Of a DNA stretch of 64,000 nucleotides, positions 52,427-62,862 are shown in pieces. The translations under genes were made by a program, and so were the position numbers. The DNA is from Phycisphaeraceae bacterium (lineage in GTDB: Bacteria; Planctomycetota; Phycisphaerae; Phycisphaerales; Phycisphaeraceae), in assembly GCA_028284155.1 (NCBI GenBank), contig JANQSF010000134.1:124001-188000 (forward strand), read 5' to 3'. Position 1 is the stretch's first letter. Every line of letters starts with the position of its first letter. The notes beneath the pieces were generated by a model that worked only from the letters and a program-made list of their open reading frames with translations, searched no databases and was not told the DNA's origin.

Positions 52427-53224
52427 TCATTCCCATCGCCGAATCACCAGCGGGTAATCCCCTTCACTCGCCTGCGACAGCTCAACCAGCACCGGTGTCG
52501 TGGCATCCACAAGCGCATCCAGTATCCGCTTGCCCTTCTCGGCCGTCGCCGCGCGCGGGTCGCCGTCGCCCGTGTCCTTCGTCAACGCCGCCCAGTCGCG
52601 CGGACACCACACGCCAGGCTGCTTCAACGCCGGCAGCGCGTTCGGCGTCGTCCCGCCGTCGCCGGCCCCGTCCAGCGGCGCGACCCACTGCGGCGCGACG
52701 TGCATCATCAAACTCGTCTCAAACTCGTCTGCGTGCGACCCCGGCGCCAGACCCGTCTCGTCGCGCAGCGTCGGTTCGAGCTTGAACGCGTCGATCAGCA
52801 CGATGAACACCGGCAGGTCGAGCATCACATCGCGGATCAGCGGCTTAAACTCATTGCCCCCGTGGAAGTTGAGCAGCACGACCCGGTCGATCCCCTGCTT
52901 GACCATGCTGTCCGCCACGTCGTGCAGCACGGCCAGTTGCGTCCGTGTCCGCATCGTCACCGTCGCGACCTGGGTCAGTTGCGTGTTGTTGTTCCCGAAC
53001 GGCACGCACGGCAGCAGCACACACCGCGCGCCCTGTTCATTGGCCCGGCCCACCGCCGCCTCACCCAAAGCATTCGCTTCAACCACGTCCGTCCCATGCG
53101 GCAGATGGTAGTTATGCCCCTCCGTCGCGCCCCATGGCAGCACGGCCACGTTGGGCTTGAGTTCGAGCAACTGCTTGTAGGTCGCCTCGTGCGCGACGTA
53201 CTGGCGAGCGGTGTGGTCGGACAT
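52427..53224 (-). CDS. Creatininase-family amidohydrolase
   Basis: A 265-residue cytoplasmic metalloenzyme. The metal ligands are in LPWGATEGHNYHLPHGTDV (Glu, His and Asp) and VVLLNFHGGNEF (His, Glu). The family hydrolyses cyclic amides such as creatinine or formamides in riboflavin and F420 biosynthesis. The true substrate is unknown. The start at 53224 is the first Met that fits the family N-terminus; the frame upstream is antisense to the region before the FGGY kinase. Divergent from that kinase gene. Confidence 0.82.
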   Translation of the reverse strand: MSDHTARQYVAHEATYKQLLELKPNVAVLPWGATEGHNYHLPHGTDVVEANALGEAAVGRANEQGARCVLLPCVPFGNNNTQLTQVATVTMRTRTQLAVLHDVADSMVKQGIDRVVLLNFHGGNEFKPLIRDVMLDLPVFIVLIDAFKLEPTLRDETGLAPGSHADEFETSLMMHVAPQWVAPLDGAGDGGTTPNALPALKQPGVWCPRDWAALTKDTGDGDPRAATAEKGKRILDALVDATTPVLVELSQASEGDYPLVIRRWE

Positions 53225-53360
53225 GCGAGCGACTCCATGCGTGGATAGTCGTGAGTTTACGCAGAACGGCCTGGTCATGACTGAGACGAATGCACCCTGC
53301 AACCTGCGCGCGACTTTCGTAACATACCGGCCCGACCCCCCGCACCCGAGGCGATCGCCC

Positions 53361-54983
53361 GTGAGCAACGACAACACTCTCCGTTACGTCAAACCCAACG
53401 ACCTGATTACCGGCTGGGACTTCTCCACCGGCGGCGTCAAATGCCTCGCGTTCGATGCGGCCGGCAAGGTCGTGGCCGAAACGCGCCTGCCGACCGATCT
53501 GTGGCGTGGCGACATCGCCGATGGGCGACTCGTCGAGGACGGCTGTTATGAATTAAACGTGATGCAACTGGAAGGCCAGGCCCGCGCCAGTACGCGCGCG
53601 ATCGCCGACCTGCTACGAAAGAAAAAGCGCCTGAATAATTGGGTGGCCGGCGGCATCAGCGCGACGCACCACACGGCAGGCCGAATCGACGCGCACCACA
53701 ACCAGGTCCGACGCGCGATCTGTTGGAACGACTACACGCTGGCCAAGTTCCATAAACTCGGCCTGCGCAGGCTTGGTGGGCAGAAGGCCGTCAACGACCT
53801 GATCGGCGGACCGTGGGCGATCCGTTATTCGCTCAGCCACCTCGTCAAAGACGAAGCGACCCTGTCGCTGGACGACTGGAAGCGCACGACGCGCATGCTC
53901 CTGCACGGCCCGCTCGCGGCAGGCTACCTCACGGGCAACTTCGACGTGACCAGCGTGTCGTCGGCCGCGTCGACCGGCATCATGGACCTGCGCACCAACA
54001 AGTGGCGGCGTGACATGCTCGACGCGATCGGCGACGATGCGCTGCGCAAGCTCGCGTGGAAGCAACTACCGAAGATCGTTAACCACTTCCAACCTGTCGG
54101 CCCGCTGGCCGCTCACCTCACGGCCGAGACAGGCATCGATGCCAAACGTGCCCCAATCGTCTACCCGACCAGCGACGACCAGGCGGCGGGCCTGGTCGGC
54201 GGCGGCGCGGTGGACGACGGGCAGGTCGCTGTCATCCTGGGCAACTCGGCCGTGGTCAACTCATCGTCTAATCAACTGCCGCAACAAGGCTCGCTCGACG
54301 TGATGAAGCTCAACTGGGGGCCATACCTCTGGATGCGCTGCTATAACAACGGCGCGCAGTTCGTCGACATGGTCACGGGCAGCAAACCCACCTGGTCGGC
54401 CGCGCAGTGGTCGAAGTTGGAGAAGCAGGCCCGGGCGGCCGGAGCCGGTGCGAAGGGCCACGCCGTTTGGCCGTTCGTGCATCCCGAGCCGTCATTAAAA
54501 GTCGACAAGCCCGCGCTGGCGTGGTTCAATAGCGAGTCGTCCGCCAAGGCGACCGACGCGCAGGGGCCGAAGCAACTGGGTGTGCGCTTCCGCGCGGCGC
54601 TTGAGGCGTTGGCGTACCTCATCGCACTCGGCGTGCGCGAACACGAACGCGCGGGGCAGAACATCACGCGCGTCACCGTCTCCGGCGGTATCGCCCGCAG
54701 CGACCTGATGTGTGAGATCCTCGCGACCGTGCTCGGCCGACGCATCGAACGGCTCGCGTCCGACGAGGGCCCGGCGCTGGGCGCGGCCGTCACCGCGCTG
54801 GCCGCGCACGAGACGAACCTTCGACGCAAACGCGGCGTCAAGCAGCCGTTCACCGTCGGCGACGCCGTCGCGACGATGGTCCGCTTCCGCGGCTCGGTCG
54901 ATCCCGTGGACACGTGGGCCGACGCGTACCGCGCCGGCTTAAAGCGGTTTGAGCAACGGCTCAAGGAGTCGCGTCGCAAGTGA
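53361..54983 (+). CDS. FGGY-family carbohydrate kinase, xylulokinase-like
   Basis: A 540-residue kinase with an actin-like ATPase fold. N-terminal phosphate loop GWDFSTGGVKCLAFDAAGKV; SWATHH-like GGISATHHTAGRID at the substrate face; C-terminal adenosine region ITRVTVSGGIARSDLMCEIL and the motif EGPALGAAVTALAA. The family phosphorylates pentuloses or polyols; the sugar specificity is not clear, though the arrangement of D and H residues is closer to xylulokinase than glycerol kinase. GTG at 53361 is selected because the homology starts right after; a Met at 53277 is possible. Its stop overlaps the next start (GTGA). Confidence 0.82.
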   Translation: MSNDNTLRYVKPNDLITGWDFSTGGVKCLAFDAAGKVVAETRLPTDLWRGDIADGRLVEDGCYELNVMQLEGQARASTRAIADLLRKKKRLNNWVAGGISATHHTAGRIDAHHNQVRRAICWNDYTLAKFHKLGLRRLGGQKAVNDLIGGPWAIRYSLSHLVKDEATLSLDDWKRTTRMLLHGPLAAGYLTGNFDVTSVSSAASTGIMDLRTNKWRRDMLDAIGDDALRKLAWKQLPKIVNHFQPVGPLAAHLTAETGIDAKRAPIVYPTSDDQAAGLVGGGAVDDGQVAVILGNSAVVNSSSNQLPQQGSLDVMKLNWGPYLWMRCYNNGAQFVDMVTGSKPTWSAAQWSKLEKQARAAGAGAKGHAVWPFVHPEPSLKVDKPALAWFNSESSAKATDAQGPKQLGVRFRAALEALAYLIALGVREHERAGQNITRVTVSGGIARSDLMCEILATVLGRRIERLASDEGPALGAAVTALAAHETNLRRKRGVKQPFTVGDAVATMVRFRGSVDPVDTWADAYRAGLKRFEQRLKESRRK

Positions 54984-56143
54984 GGCCGAACGCGATGCGG
55001 ATGACGCGTGTGCAGTCGCCGATCATCCCGGTCGTCGGCGAGTTGATCCGCGCGCACCCCGGCACGATCTCGCTCGGCCAAGGCGTCGTCCACTACGGCC
55101 CGCCCCCGGAGGTGGCGCAAGCTGTGCAAGCTTGCATCGGCGCGCCGGACAACCACAAGTACCAGCTTGTTCAGGGTGTGCCCGAACTGCTCGACGCGAT
55201 CGAAGTCAAGCTCGCGGCCGACAACGGCATTAGGACAGGCGACGACCTGAGCGTGGTTGTGACGGCCGGCGCGAACATGGCGTTCATGAACGCCGTCCTC
55301 GCCATCACCGACCCGGGCGACGAGGTGATCATCCAGTCGCCCTACTACTTCAACCACGACATGGCGATCACTATCGCAGGAGCCAAGCCCGTACCCGTCG
55401 CCACCAACGCCCGCTACCAACTCGACCCTCACGCGATCGAGGCGGCGATCAATCAACGCACCCGGGCCGTCGTCACCGTCTCGCCCAATAACCCGACCGG
55501 AGCAGTGTACGACGAACGCTCGCTGCACGACGTCAACCGCCTGTGCAAGGCGCACGGCCTGTACCACATCAGCGACGAGGCTTACGAGTACTTCACCTAC
55601 GGCGGCGTGCGGCACACGTCGCCCGGATCGTTCGCGGACGCACGTGGTCACACGATTTCGTTGTTCTCCTTGTCCAAGGCGTTCGGCTTCGCGGGTTGGC
55701 GCATCGGTTATATGGTCATGCCCGCGTCGCTGGAGACGGCTGTGAAGAAGATCCAAGATACGATCCTGATCTGCCCCCCCGTCGTGAGCCAGCACGCCGC
55801 GGCCGCCGCGATGGCCGTCGGTCGAACGTACTGCGAGCCATTCATCAATGACCTCGCCGACGTGCGCGGCCTCGTGCTCGACGAGTTGGCGACGTTGGGC
55901 GACAAGGTCGAAGTCCCGCAACCGGACGGCGCGTTCTACGCGCTGCTCCGCGTCGACACGACGCTCGACGACATGGCGATCGTCGAGCGGCTCGTCCGCG
56001 AGCACGGCGTCGCGGTCATCCCAGGCCAAACATTCGGCACCCACGACAGTTGTTGCCTGCGCGTCGCGTACGGCGCCTTGCAGCGGGAAACGGTCGCCGA
56101 GGGCATCGGGCGGCTGGTGCGCGGGCTGCGGGCGATTCTGTGA
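54980..56143 (+). CDS. Class I PLP aminotransferase
   Basis: A 387-residue fold-type I aminotransferase. SLGQGVVHYGPP near 31, AGANMAFMNAVLAITDPGDE near 96, Asn171 in SPNNPTGAVY, Asp199 in ISDEAYEYF and Schiff-base Lys233 in SLSKAFGFAGWRIGY. The family includes methionine/glutamine aminotransferases such as YbdL and kynurenine aminotransferases. GTG at 54980 overlaps the kinase stop, and in-frame ATGs at 54995 and 55001 are alternatives. The omega-amidase-type nitrilase begins 66 bases downstream; a glutamine-using transaminase coupled to omega-amidase is a known pairing in methionine salvage. Confidence 0.83.
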   Translation: MRPNAMRMTRVQSPIIPVVGELIRAHPGTISLGQGVVHYGPPPEVAQAVQACIGAPDNHKYQLVQGVPELLDAIEVKLAADNGIRTGDDLSVVVTAGANMAFMNAVLAITDPGDEVIIQSPYYFNHDMAITIAGAKPVPVATNARYQLDPHAIEAAINQRTRAVVTVSPNNPTGAVYDERSLHDVNRLCKAHGLYHISDEAYEYFTYGGVRHTSPGSFADARGHTISLFSLSKAFGFAGWRIGYMVMPASLETAVKKIQDTILICPPVVSQHAAAAAMAVGRTYCEPFINDLADVRGLVLDELATLGDKVEVPQPDGAFYALLRVDTTLDDMAIVERLVREHGVAVIPGQTFGTHDSCCLRVAYGALQRETVAEGIGRLVRGLRAIL

Positions 56144-56149
56144 GCTGTT

Positions 56150-56175
56150 GCACGGCACGCTGAAGCGTGCCGTGC
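56150..56175. repeat. Perfect inverted repeat (12-base arms, 2-base loop)
   Basis: GCACGGCACGCT, GA, AGCGTGCCGTGC. It lies six bases after the aminotransferase stop; a strong hairpin but without a T run. Confidence 0.8.
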
Positions 56176-56209
56176 CGCCGCGTGTCTCGCCGCCGCGTAA
56201 ACTACCCAC

Positions 56210-57019
<810 letters not shown>

Positions 57020-57047
57020 ATTCTGCCGCTACTGACCAGCGATGTCG

Positions 57048-57395
57048 TCATGACTTGGGAAAGTGGTAACCCAACGACTCCAGGTGCCCCTTGAAGAGGA
57101 AAAACGCGCCGATGCCGAGCGCCACAACCACCACGATCATCACCAGGTCTCTCAACGTGATGTTCTGATCATCCTTGATAAAGTCGAGTCCGCAGAGCGA
57201 CATGATGCCGATCGCGAGAACGGCGATTGAACCGCCGGCGTACTTCTCAGACACCGAAATCTGATCGACGCCCATATGGGCCCTCACCAGCGGGTAGATC
57301 ACGAATACCGCGCAGCCGAGCAGCCCCAGCCCGAGAATCCCGAACGACGCCAGGCGCTTGTTGCCTTCTTCCGATTGCTTTTCTTGATCTGACAT
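57048..57395 (-). CDS. Small membrane protein of unknown function
   Basis: A 115-residue protein: charged N-terminus MSDQEKQSEEGNKR, then three hydrophobic helices at about 17-38 (FGILGLGLLGCAVFVIYPLV), 52-68 (GGSIAVLAIGIMSLCGL) and 82-101 (RDLVMIVVVVALGIGAFFLF), short loop GHLESLGYHF. No known family was recognised. It is convergent with the nitrilase gene and lies downstream on the minus strand of the PQQ propeller gene. Confidence 0.6.
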   Translation of the reverse strand: MSDQEKQSEEGNKRLASFGILGLGLLGCAVFVIYPLVRAHMGVDQISVSEKYAGGSIAVLAIGIMSLCGLDFIKDDQNITLRDLVMIVVVVALGIGAFFLFKGHLESLGYHFPKS

Positions 57396-57470
57396 ATCTG
57401 GCCCCGATCCAGTTTCAGCGTCATCCGGATTCCGATTCTCGACAGCGGATGTCGACCATCACAACGTCCA

Positions 57471-58718
57471 TTACTTCGCCTTGATGTCATAGCAGTAGAT
57501 GTATTCCTGATCGCGCAGGTACAGCTTGCCGTTGGCGATCACCGGGTGGGCCCACACCTTCCCGCGGCGCGACCGGCGGGTCGACTGCGGATCGAGCTTG
57601 AATCGGCCGTGCTCCTCCCAGTCGTCGCTGGACGCGGCGATCAGGGCGACGGTGCCGCTGCCTTCTTCCAGCAGGTAGAACCGGCCGTCGGCGTAGGCGA
57701 TCGCGCCCTTGCCCAGGCTGCCGCGGCCTTTCTTCGCCCAGGCGGCCTCGCCGTCCTTGAACGACTGGGCGGTCCAGCCGCCCTTGTCGGAGTAGCCGAA
57801 GAAGTGACCGTCCAGCAGGATCACGCCGCCGTGGTGGTTGACCATCACCGTGTTGGCCCAAACGTTCTGGGCGGACGAGCCATTGAGCTTCACGAGCTTG
57901 CTCCCCACGCCATACCCGCTGGCGATGTAAACGTGACCGTCGTGATAGATCGGCGTCGGGATGACGGCTGTCCGTCCGGGCCAATCGCTGGTCCACAGCA
58001 CACTGCCGTCTTCGGCGTCGAGGCCGACCAGCTTCTTCATGGTCAGTTGGATGTACTGCTTCTTGCCGCCATGCTCAGCCACGATGATCGAGCTGTACTG
58101 CGCGCCCTCGGTGAAGTCACTCGACCGCCACAGTGGCGCTCCGCTCAGTTTGTTCAACGCGACGACCGCGCCGTTCTTGCCGCCGGGCGTGACAACGACC
58201 TTGTTGCCGTCAACCAGTGGCGACTCGCTATAACCCCAGCCGGGCGTCCTGCCGCCGAAGTCGGCGGTCAGGCTCTTGCGCCACTTGAGCGTGCCCTTGC
58301 CGGCATCGACGCAGACCAGATCGCCGCGCCCGCCCAGCGCGTAGACGAGGCCGTCGCTGTACGTCGGCGTGCTGCGCGGGCCGTCGCCCCAACCGTTCTT
58401 CAAGACCTGGCCGACCTGCGTGCGCCACAGTTCCTTGCCCGTGTTCGCGTCGAGCGCCAGCAGGAAGGTGTTGCCGCCCTCAGCCCCCATCGTGAACAGC
58501 TTGCCGTCGGCGATGGAATAGCTGGAGTAGCCCAGCCCGGCCTTGTCGAACAGCCAAACGCGCTTCGGCCCGCCCTCGGGCCAGGACTTCATCAAGCCCG
58601 TCTCGGTCGAAACGTCGTCGCGTGCCGGGCCACGCCAAGTCGGCCAATCGCCGGCCAGCGTCGTCGCCGCACAAAGGGTCAGGACGATCAAAGTCAGAAC
58701 AGGCGTTGTGTTACGCAT
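57471..58718 (-). CDS. PQQ-type beta-propeller protein, secreted
   Basis: A 415-residue exported propeller with signal peptide MRNTTPVLTLIVLTLCAATT ending at LAG. Blades end in Trp-rich repeats: WPTWRGPARDDVSTETGLMK, KELWRTQVGQVL, GTLKWRKSLTAD, GAPLWRSSDFTEG, GSVLWTSDWPGRT. This is the BamB-like/PQQ_2 family, without dehydrogenase active-site residues. Paralogous to the lipoprotein at 39753 but anchored differently. Upstream on the same strand is the sulfatase (58848-60248), 129 bases away. Confidence 0.82.
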   Translation of the reverse strand: MRNTTPVLTLIVLTLCAATTLAGDWPTWRGPARDDVSTETGLMKSWPEGGPKRVWLFDKAGLGYSSYSIADGKLFTMGAEGGNTFLLALDANTGKELWRTQVGQVLKNGWGDGPRSTPTYSDGLVYALGGRGDLVCVDAGKGTLKWRKSLTADFGGRTPGWGYSESPLVDGNKVVVTPGGKNGAVVALNKLSGAPLWRSSDFTEGAQYSSIIVAEHGGKKQYIQLTMKKLVGLDAEDGSVLWTSDWPGRTAVIPTPIYHDGHVYIASGYGVGSKLVKLNGSSAQNVWANTVMVNHHGGVILLDGHFFGYSDKGGWTAQSFKDGEAAWAKKGRGSLGKGAIAYADGRFYLLEEGSGTVALIAASSDDWEEHGRFKLDPQSTRRSRRGKVWAHPVIANGKLYLRDQEYIYCYDIKAK

Positions 58719-58847
58719 CGGGGAGTCCTCTGAGGGTCGTGTGGTTCAAGGGTTTGTAAAGGTACGGTCGTTTTCGGGGCAACGGTTGCGTTCGAGCCAT
58801 TATTGCAGTCGCCGCCGCGCGGGTGACGGCTGATCGGTTCAACACGA

Positions 58848-60248
58848 TCACAGTTGTCTCTCGCTGTATTGCTTTGGTTTCGGTTGCTTCGGTTGCGCCT
58901 TGTTATTGCGTTTCTTGTCGCGCTTGTTCGCCGCCAACTCGGTCTCGATCCCCTTGTCGCCCTGCGACGCCATCCATGCCTTGAGCCGATCGTGCAGGTC
59001 GGCGATCTGGTTGCGGTACTTGGGATCATCCGCCAGGTTGTTCAGTTCATACCGGTCGTTGCGCAGGTCGTAGAACTCGAACTGCGGCCGCCAGCGGTAG
59101 TGTTTGACCGTCCGCTTGGCGTGCCCGTCTCCCGCCTCAGCCTTGGTGACCCACGACCCCCAGTACCCGCTGCGGTCGCGCCCGGCCTGGAGGATGTTCA
59201 GAAACGGCTTGTCGTACTGCAAGTTCCACACGAGCTTGTGCGTCCGCGTGCGGATCGAGCGGATCGGGTAACTGGGCGACCCGTCGATAATGCCGCGCGT
59301 CGTGTGCACGCCGAACACGACGTCCGCGTGTTTGTGGCTCTTGCCTTCCAAGACGGGCAAAAAGCTGCGCCCGTCCAGCCCGTCGATCGGCTCGCCACCG
59401 GCCGCGGCGATCAGGGTCGGCACGACGTCGACGTACTGCACCATCGCGTCACTCACGCTGCCCGCCTTCACTCGGCCCGGCCAGCGCACGATCAAGGCTG
59501 TGCGGACCCCCGTGTCGTAGCACGTCCACTTGCAGCGCGGGAACTGAGCCCCCTGCTCGCTCGTGTAAATGAAGATCGTGTTGTCGGCCTGCCCGCTCTG
59601 CTGTACGAACTTCATGCACTGGCCCAACTCGCGGTCGAAGTCGGTGATTTCCGCGTAGTACTTCGTCAAGGCCGTGCGGGTTTCCGGCGTGTCGACGAAG
59701 TAAGGCGGCAGCGTTAGCTTGTCCGCGTTGTAACGCGACGCGTCGCCCGCGCTCCACGGCAGGTGCGGGCTGTCCGACGCGACGATCAGGCAGTAAGGCT
59801 GCGACTTGTCCTGCTCGATAAACGCCTTGATGTCCTTGACCGTCTCAAACGGGAACGACTCCTTCGGCCCGATGTGCCGCTTGCCCGACAAGCCCACGCG
59901 GTAGCCCAACGCGCTCAGGTGATGCACAAGGCTCTTCGTGCCCGGCTTGACCTTGCTGTGGTTCGGGTACGCGCCGTTCTTGACCGGGAAGATGCCGGTG
60001 TAAAGCTGCTGCCGCGTCGGCGCACACATGGCGGTCGCTGTGAAGCAATACGTGAACCGCATGCCCTGCTTGGCCAACTGGTCGATGTTCGGCGTGTGCA
60101 CCTCGTCGTTGCCGTAGACGCCGGAGTCTTCCCACGTCTGGTCGTCGGCCATGATCAGCAGCACGTTCGGCCGATTGGCCGCGCGGGCGACCGCGCCGAA
60201 GATGAACGTCGCCGCCAGTGCCAACATCAACACGATCCGTCGTTGCAT
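58848..60248 (-). CDS. Type I sulfatase (formylglycine-dependent), N-sulfoglucosamine-sulfohydrolase-like
   Basis: A 466-residue exported sulfatase. Signal peptide MQRRIVLMLALAATFIFGAV with cleavage at ARA-A. Metal site LLIMADDQTWE (Asp35-Asp36) and the signature Cys75 in MCAPTRQQLYTG (CxPxR), whose Cys is converted to formylglycine. His and Lys residues in GKRHIGPKE and HLPWSAGDASRYN are also in place. The sequence resembles heparan N-sulfatase-like planctomycete sulfatases; the substrate is probably a sulfated polysaccharide. The C-terminal tail KRDKKRNNKAQPKQPKPKQY is strongly basic. Start at 60248 gives the signal peptide, whereas the longer open frame is not coding-like. Confidence 0.88.
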   Translation of the reverse strand: MQRRIVLMLALAATFIFGAVARAANRPNVLLIMADDQTWEDSGVYGNDEVHTPNIDQLAKQGMRFTYCFTATAMCAPTRQQLYTGIFPVKNGAYPNHSKVKPGTKSLVHHLSALGYRVGLSGKRHIGPKESFPFETVKDIKAFIEQDKSQPYCLIVASDSPHLPWSAGDASRYNADKLTLPPYFVDTPETRTALTKYYAEITDFDRELGQCMKFVQQSGQADNTIFIYTSEQGAQFPRCKWTCYDTGVRTALIVRWPGRVKAGSVSDAMVQYVDVVPTLIAAAGGEPIDGLDGRSFLPVLEGKSHKHADVVFGVHTTRGIIDGSPSYPIRSIRTRTHKLVWNLQYDKPFLNILQAGRDRSGYWGSWVTKAEAGDGHAKRTVKHYRWRPQFEFYDLRNDRYELNNLADDPKYRNQIADLHDRLKAWMASQGDKGIETELAANKRDKKRNNKAQPKQPKPKQYSERQL

Positions 60249-60691
60249 CAGGTCGTCTCCTATGGGCTGAACGCGGCGCGTGACGGTTGCCTCAAGAATT
60301 CGTCGCGCATTGACGCGCTTTGTGCGCCGACGCCGCGTGTGCGGCACGATTGTAAACCGCGCCCTGACACGGTTTGGCGGGGTCTCCCCTCCAGATACGC
60401 CGCAAAACCGACATAAGCGACTATTTGCACAACAGATAAGCCAAACAGCTCCATTGTCACCCCGACACGACCAACCCCGTTCTCGGCTCGCAAACGGCGA
60501 TCGCGTGTCAGGCCTGTCGCCGCAATGGCAGGGTAACGCCACGCCGACCCACCGCGCAGAACGCCCAACAAGACCACCTTGGCGGGCCCGACAGGTCGAA
60601 CGTGATATGGAAAAACGTCGCATCCAGTAGGGGCCGGCGCGACGCTACCGTGCGCACGTCCGCGAAAGAATCAGGCCGTTACCATGAATGC
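60249..60691. other. Intergenic region of 443 bases between divergent genes
   Basis: Holds the promoters of the sulfatase (minus) and PHP-domain (plus) genes. On the minus strand TACAAT (60349-60354) is a reasonable -10 without a good -35. No repeat or gene was recognised. Confidence 0.5.
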
Positions 60692-61999
60692 ATGATGAAA
60701 CACAACCACAACTTCGTGGCGCTCTCCGCCCTCTTCGCCCTGCTCAACGTCGCCACGACGCCGTCGCCCGCCTCAGCCGACGACAGCAAGACTGCCTGGT
60801 ACAAGGGCAACCTGCACACGCACTCGCTCTGGAGCGACGGCAACGACTTCCCCGAGGTGATCTGCAAGTGGTACAAGGACAAGGGCTACCACTTCGTCGC
60901 TCTGTCCGATCACAACATCCTGGCCAAGGGCGTCAAGTGGATGAACGTCCGCGACATCAATCGCCGCGGCGGGCCGCTGGCGCTGGGGCGATACAAGGAG
61001 CAATACGGTGAAGAATGGGTCATCACCCGCAAGAACGACGCCGGCCACACGCTGGTGCGATTGCGCACGTTGGCTGAGTACCGACCCAAACTCGAAGAGC
61101 CGGGCAAGTTCATCCTCGTCCAGGGCGAAGAGATCACCGACAGTTTCGGCGGCCTGCCCGTCCATATGAACGCGACCAACCTGGCCGAACTCATCAAGCC
61201 GCAGCGCGGCAAGAGCGTGCGCGACGTGATGCGCCGCAACCTCGCCGCGGCTGAGGCGCAGGCCGAGAGACTCGGCATCCCCATCGTCGTCCACCTGAAC
61301 CACCCCAACTTCAAGTGGGGTGTGACGGCGGAAGACCTGGCGCACGTCGTGGAAGAGAGGTTCTTCGAGGTCTACAACGGCCACCCCGGCGTCGCCCACC
61401 GCGGCGACGCGACCCACCCCAGCGTCGAACGCCTGTGGGACATCGCCAACACGATCCGCATCGACAAGCTCAAAGCCCACCCGTTGTTCGGCCTGGCCAC
61501 CGACGACTCGCACAACTACTTCGGCACACGCGGCTCGTCCCCCGGCCGAGGCTGGGTCATGGTCCGCGCAACGAAACTCGACGCGAACACCGTGACCCGC
61601 GCCATCCAGCGCGGTGACTTCTACGCCTCCAGCGGCGTCACGCTGAACGACGTGCAATACGACCCGAAAACCCGCGAGCTGACCGTCCACATCAAGCCCG
61701 ACGGCGACGCGACCTACACCACCCAATTCGTCGGCACGCTCAAGTCGTACGACAAGACGACCAAGACCGTCGTCGACAAGTCCGTCACCCCGCGGCGCGT
61801 GACTCACACCTATTCAACCGACGTTGGGAGGGTGCTCAAGACAGCGAAAGGCAACACCGCAACGTACAAGCTGACCGGCAACGAGCTTTACGTCCGCGCC
61901 GTCATCACGTCGAGCAAGGGCGCGGACAACCCGGTGTGGCAGGGCCAGAAACGGCAGGCGTGGACGCAGCCGGTGGGGTGGGAGATGCAGGTGAAGTAA
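60692..61999 (+). CDS. PHP-domain metal-dependent phosphohydrolase, secreted
   Basis: A 435-residue protein with signal peptide MMKHNHNFVALSALFALLN ending at SASADD. PHP motifs: WYKGNLHTHSLWSDG (motif I His-x-His), HFVALSDHNILAKG (motif II, Asp-His), EITDSFGGLPVHMNATNLAE, VHLNHPNFKWG (motif III) and GLATDDSHNYFGT (motif IV, Asp-x-His). PHP proteins hydrolyse phosphoesters using two or three metals; the exported form is common in planctomycetes, substrate unknown. The Met-Met start at 60692/60695 is chosen over a frame start 90 bases upstream. Convergent with the AlkD gene across a palindromic repeat. Confidence 0.82.
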   Translation: MMKHNHNFVALSALFALLNVATTPSPASADDSKTAWYKGNLHTHSLWSDGNDFPEVICKWYKDKGYHFVALSDHNILAKGVKWMNVRDINRRGGPLALGRYKEQYGEEWVITRKNDAGHTLVRLRTLAEYRPKLEEPGKFILVQGEEITDSFGGLPVHMNATNLAELIKPQRGKSVRDVMRRNLAAAEAQAERLGIPIVVHLNHPNFKWGVTAEDLAHVVEERFFEVYNGHPGVAHRGDATHPSVERLWDIANTIRIDKLKAHPLFGLATDDSHNYFGTRGSSPGRGWVMVRATKLDANTVTRAIQRGDFYASSGVTLNDVQYDPKTRELTVHIKPDGDATYTTQFVGTLKSYDKTTKTVVDKSVTPRRVTHTYSTDVGRVLKTAKGNTATYKLTGNELYVRAVITSSKGADNPVWQGQKRQAWTQPVGWEMQVK

Positions 62000-62024
62000 T
62001 GAGCCGCTGATGCAGGCCTATGGC

Positions 62025-62109
62025 CGGGAGGGCGAGGCTCCGTCCGAGCCGTGGCTATTCTTTGATCACCACACAAAGACCGCGGCTCGGACGGAGCCTC
62101 GCCCTCCCG
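62025..62109. repeat. Palindromic repeat family B, full copy
   Basis: Left arm CGGGAGGGCGAGGCTCCGTC (62025-62054) and right arm CCGCGGCTCGGACGGAGCCT (62080-62109) are inverted repeats over 30 bases with one or two mismatches and a 25-base loop. Sits between the convergent PHP and AlkD genes. The right arm is nearly identical to the half-copy inside lipB. Confidence 0.85.
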
Positions 62110-62125
62110 TCTCGAAACGCCCGCG

Positions 62126-62839
62126 TCACACCGTCCCATTCAAATACGCCTTCCGCCGCCGTTCCGGAAACCGTTCGATCGCGTAGCGAAGCATGGTGCG
62201 CGGCATGCCGTGGTAATGCTCTTTGAGGAACGACTCCTCCACGGCGCGGTCGCGGTTGCCGACCTCGCGGAGCATCCAGCCGACGGCCTTGTGGATCAGG
62301 TCGTGGTCGTCGTGCAGCAGCAGCTCGGCGATGGCGAGCGTGTCGTCGAAGTCGTTGTCCTTGATGAACGCGTACGTCGCGATAATCGACACGCGGCGTT
62401 CCCACAGGTCGTTCGACTTGGCCCAGCGGTACAGCGGGCGTCGGCTGCGGTCGCGCAGGTGGCCGCCAACGATCTGGTGCGCGGAGGAATCCACCAGGTC
62501 CCAGTTATTCACGTGGGTCAGGTGTTCAATGTAGAAGTCGTAAACAGCTTTGCGCGTCGCGGCGTCGCCTTTCTCAAACTGCAAAACAAGAACGAGCAGC
62601 GCAAGCAGGCGTTCCTCGTGGATGGGCGATTGCAGCACGGATTTGACGTCCTTCAGGTCGAGCAAGCGATGCTCCCGTGCGACCTTTCGCAGCACGGGCA
62701 CGCGGATGCCGATGAAACGATCGCCCTCGCCGTACTGGCCCGGGCCGGTCTTGAAGAACCGTAGCGAGTGCTCGGCGATCGTGGCGTCGGACAGTTCTGT
62801 CAGTTGCTTGCGGATTTGCTTGACGGCTTGGCTTGGCAT
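62126..62839 (-). CDS. AlkD-type DNA alkylation repair protein
   Basis: A 237-residue all-helical HEAT-like glycosylase for 3-methyladenine/7-methylguanine. Motifs: IGIRVPVLRKVAREHR near 44, NNWDLVDSSAHQIVGGHLRD near 111, whose Trp and Asp form the active site (AlkD Asp113 equivalent), WAKSNDLWERRVSIIATY and DLIHKAVGWMLREVGNRD. Length and motif order match AlkD. Convergent with the PHP gene. In the cytoplasm it removes alkylated bases without base flipping; no other DNA repair gene is nearby. Confidence 0.87.
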   Translation of the reverse strand: MPSQAVKQIRKQLTELSDATIAEHSLRFFKTGPGQYGEGDRFIGIRVPVLRKVAREHRLLDLKDVKSVLQSPIHEERLLALLVLVLQFEKGDAATRKAVYDFYIEHLTHVNNWDLVDSSAHQIVGGHLRDRSRRPLYRWAKSNDLWERRVSIIATYAFIKDNDFDDTLAIAELLLHDDHDLIHKAVGWMLREVGNRDRAVEESFLKEHYHGMPRTMLRYAIERFPERRRKAYLNGTV

Positions 62840-62862
62840 GCGGGGAGTTTATTCCACCACGG

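Noticed and set aside
56150..56175. Rho-independent terminator after the aminotransferase gene
   Set aside because: The hairpin is excellent but is followed by GC-rich sequence without a T run, so it is listed as an inverted repeat only.
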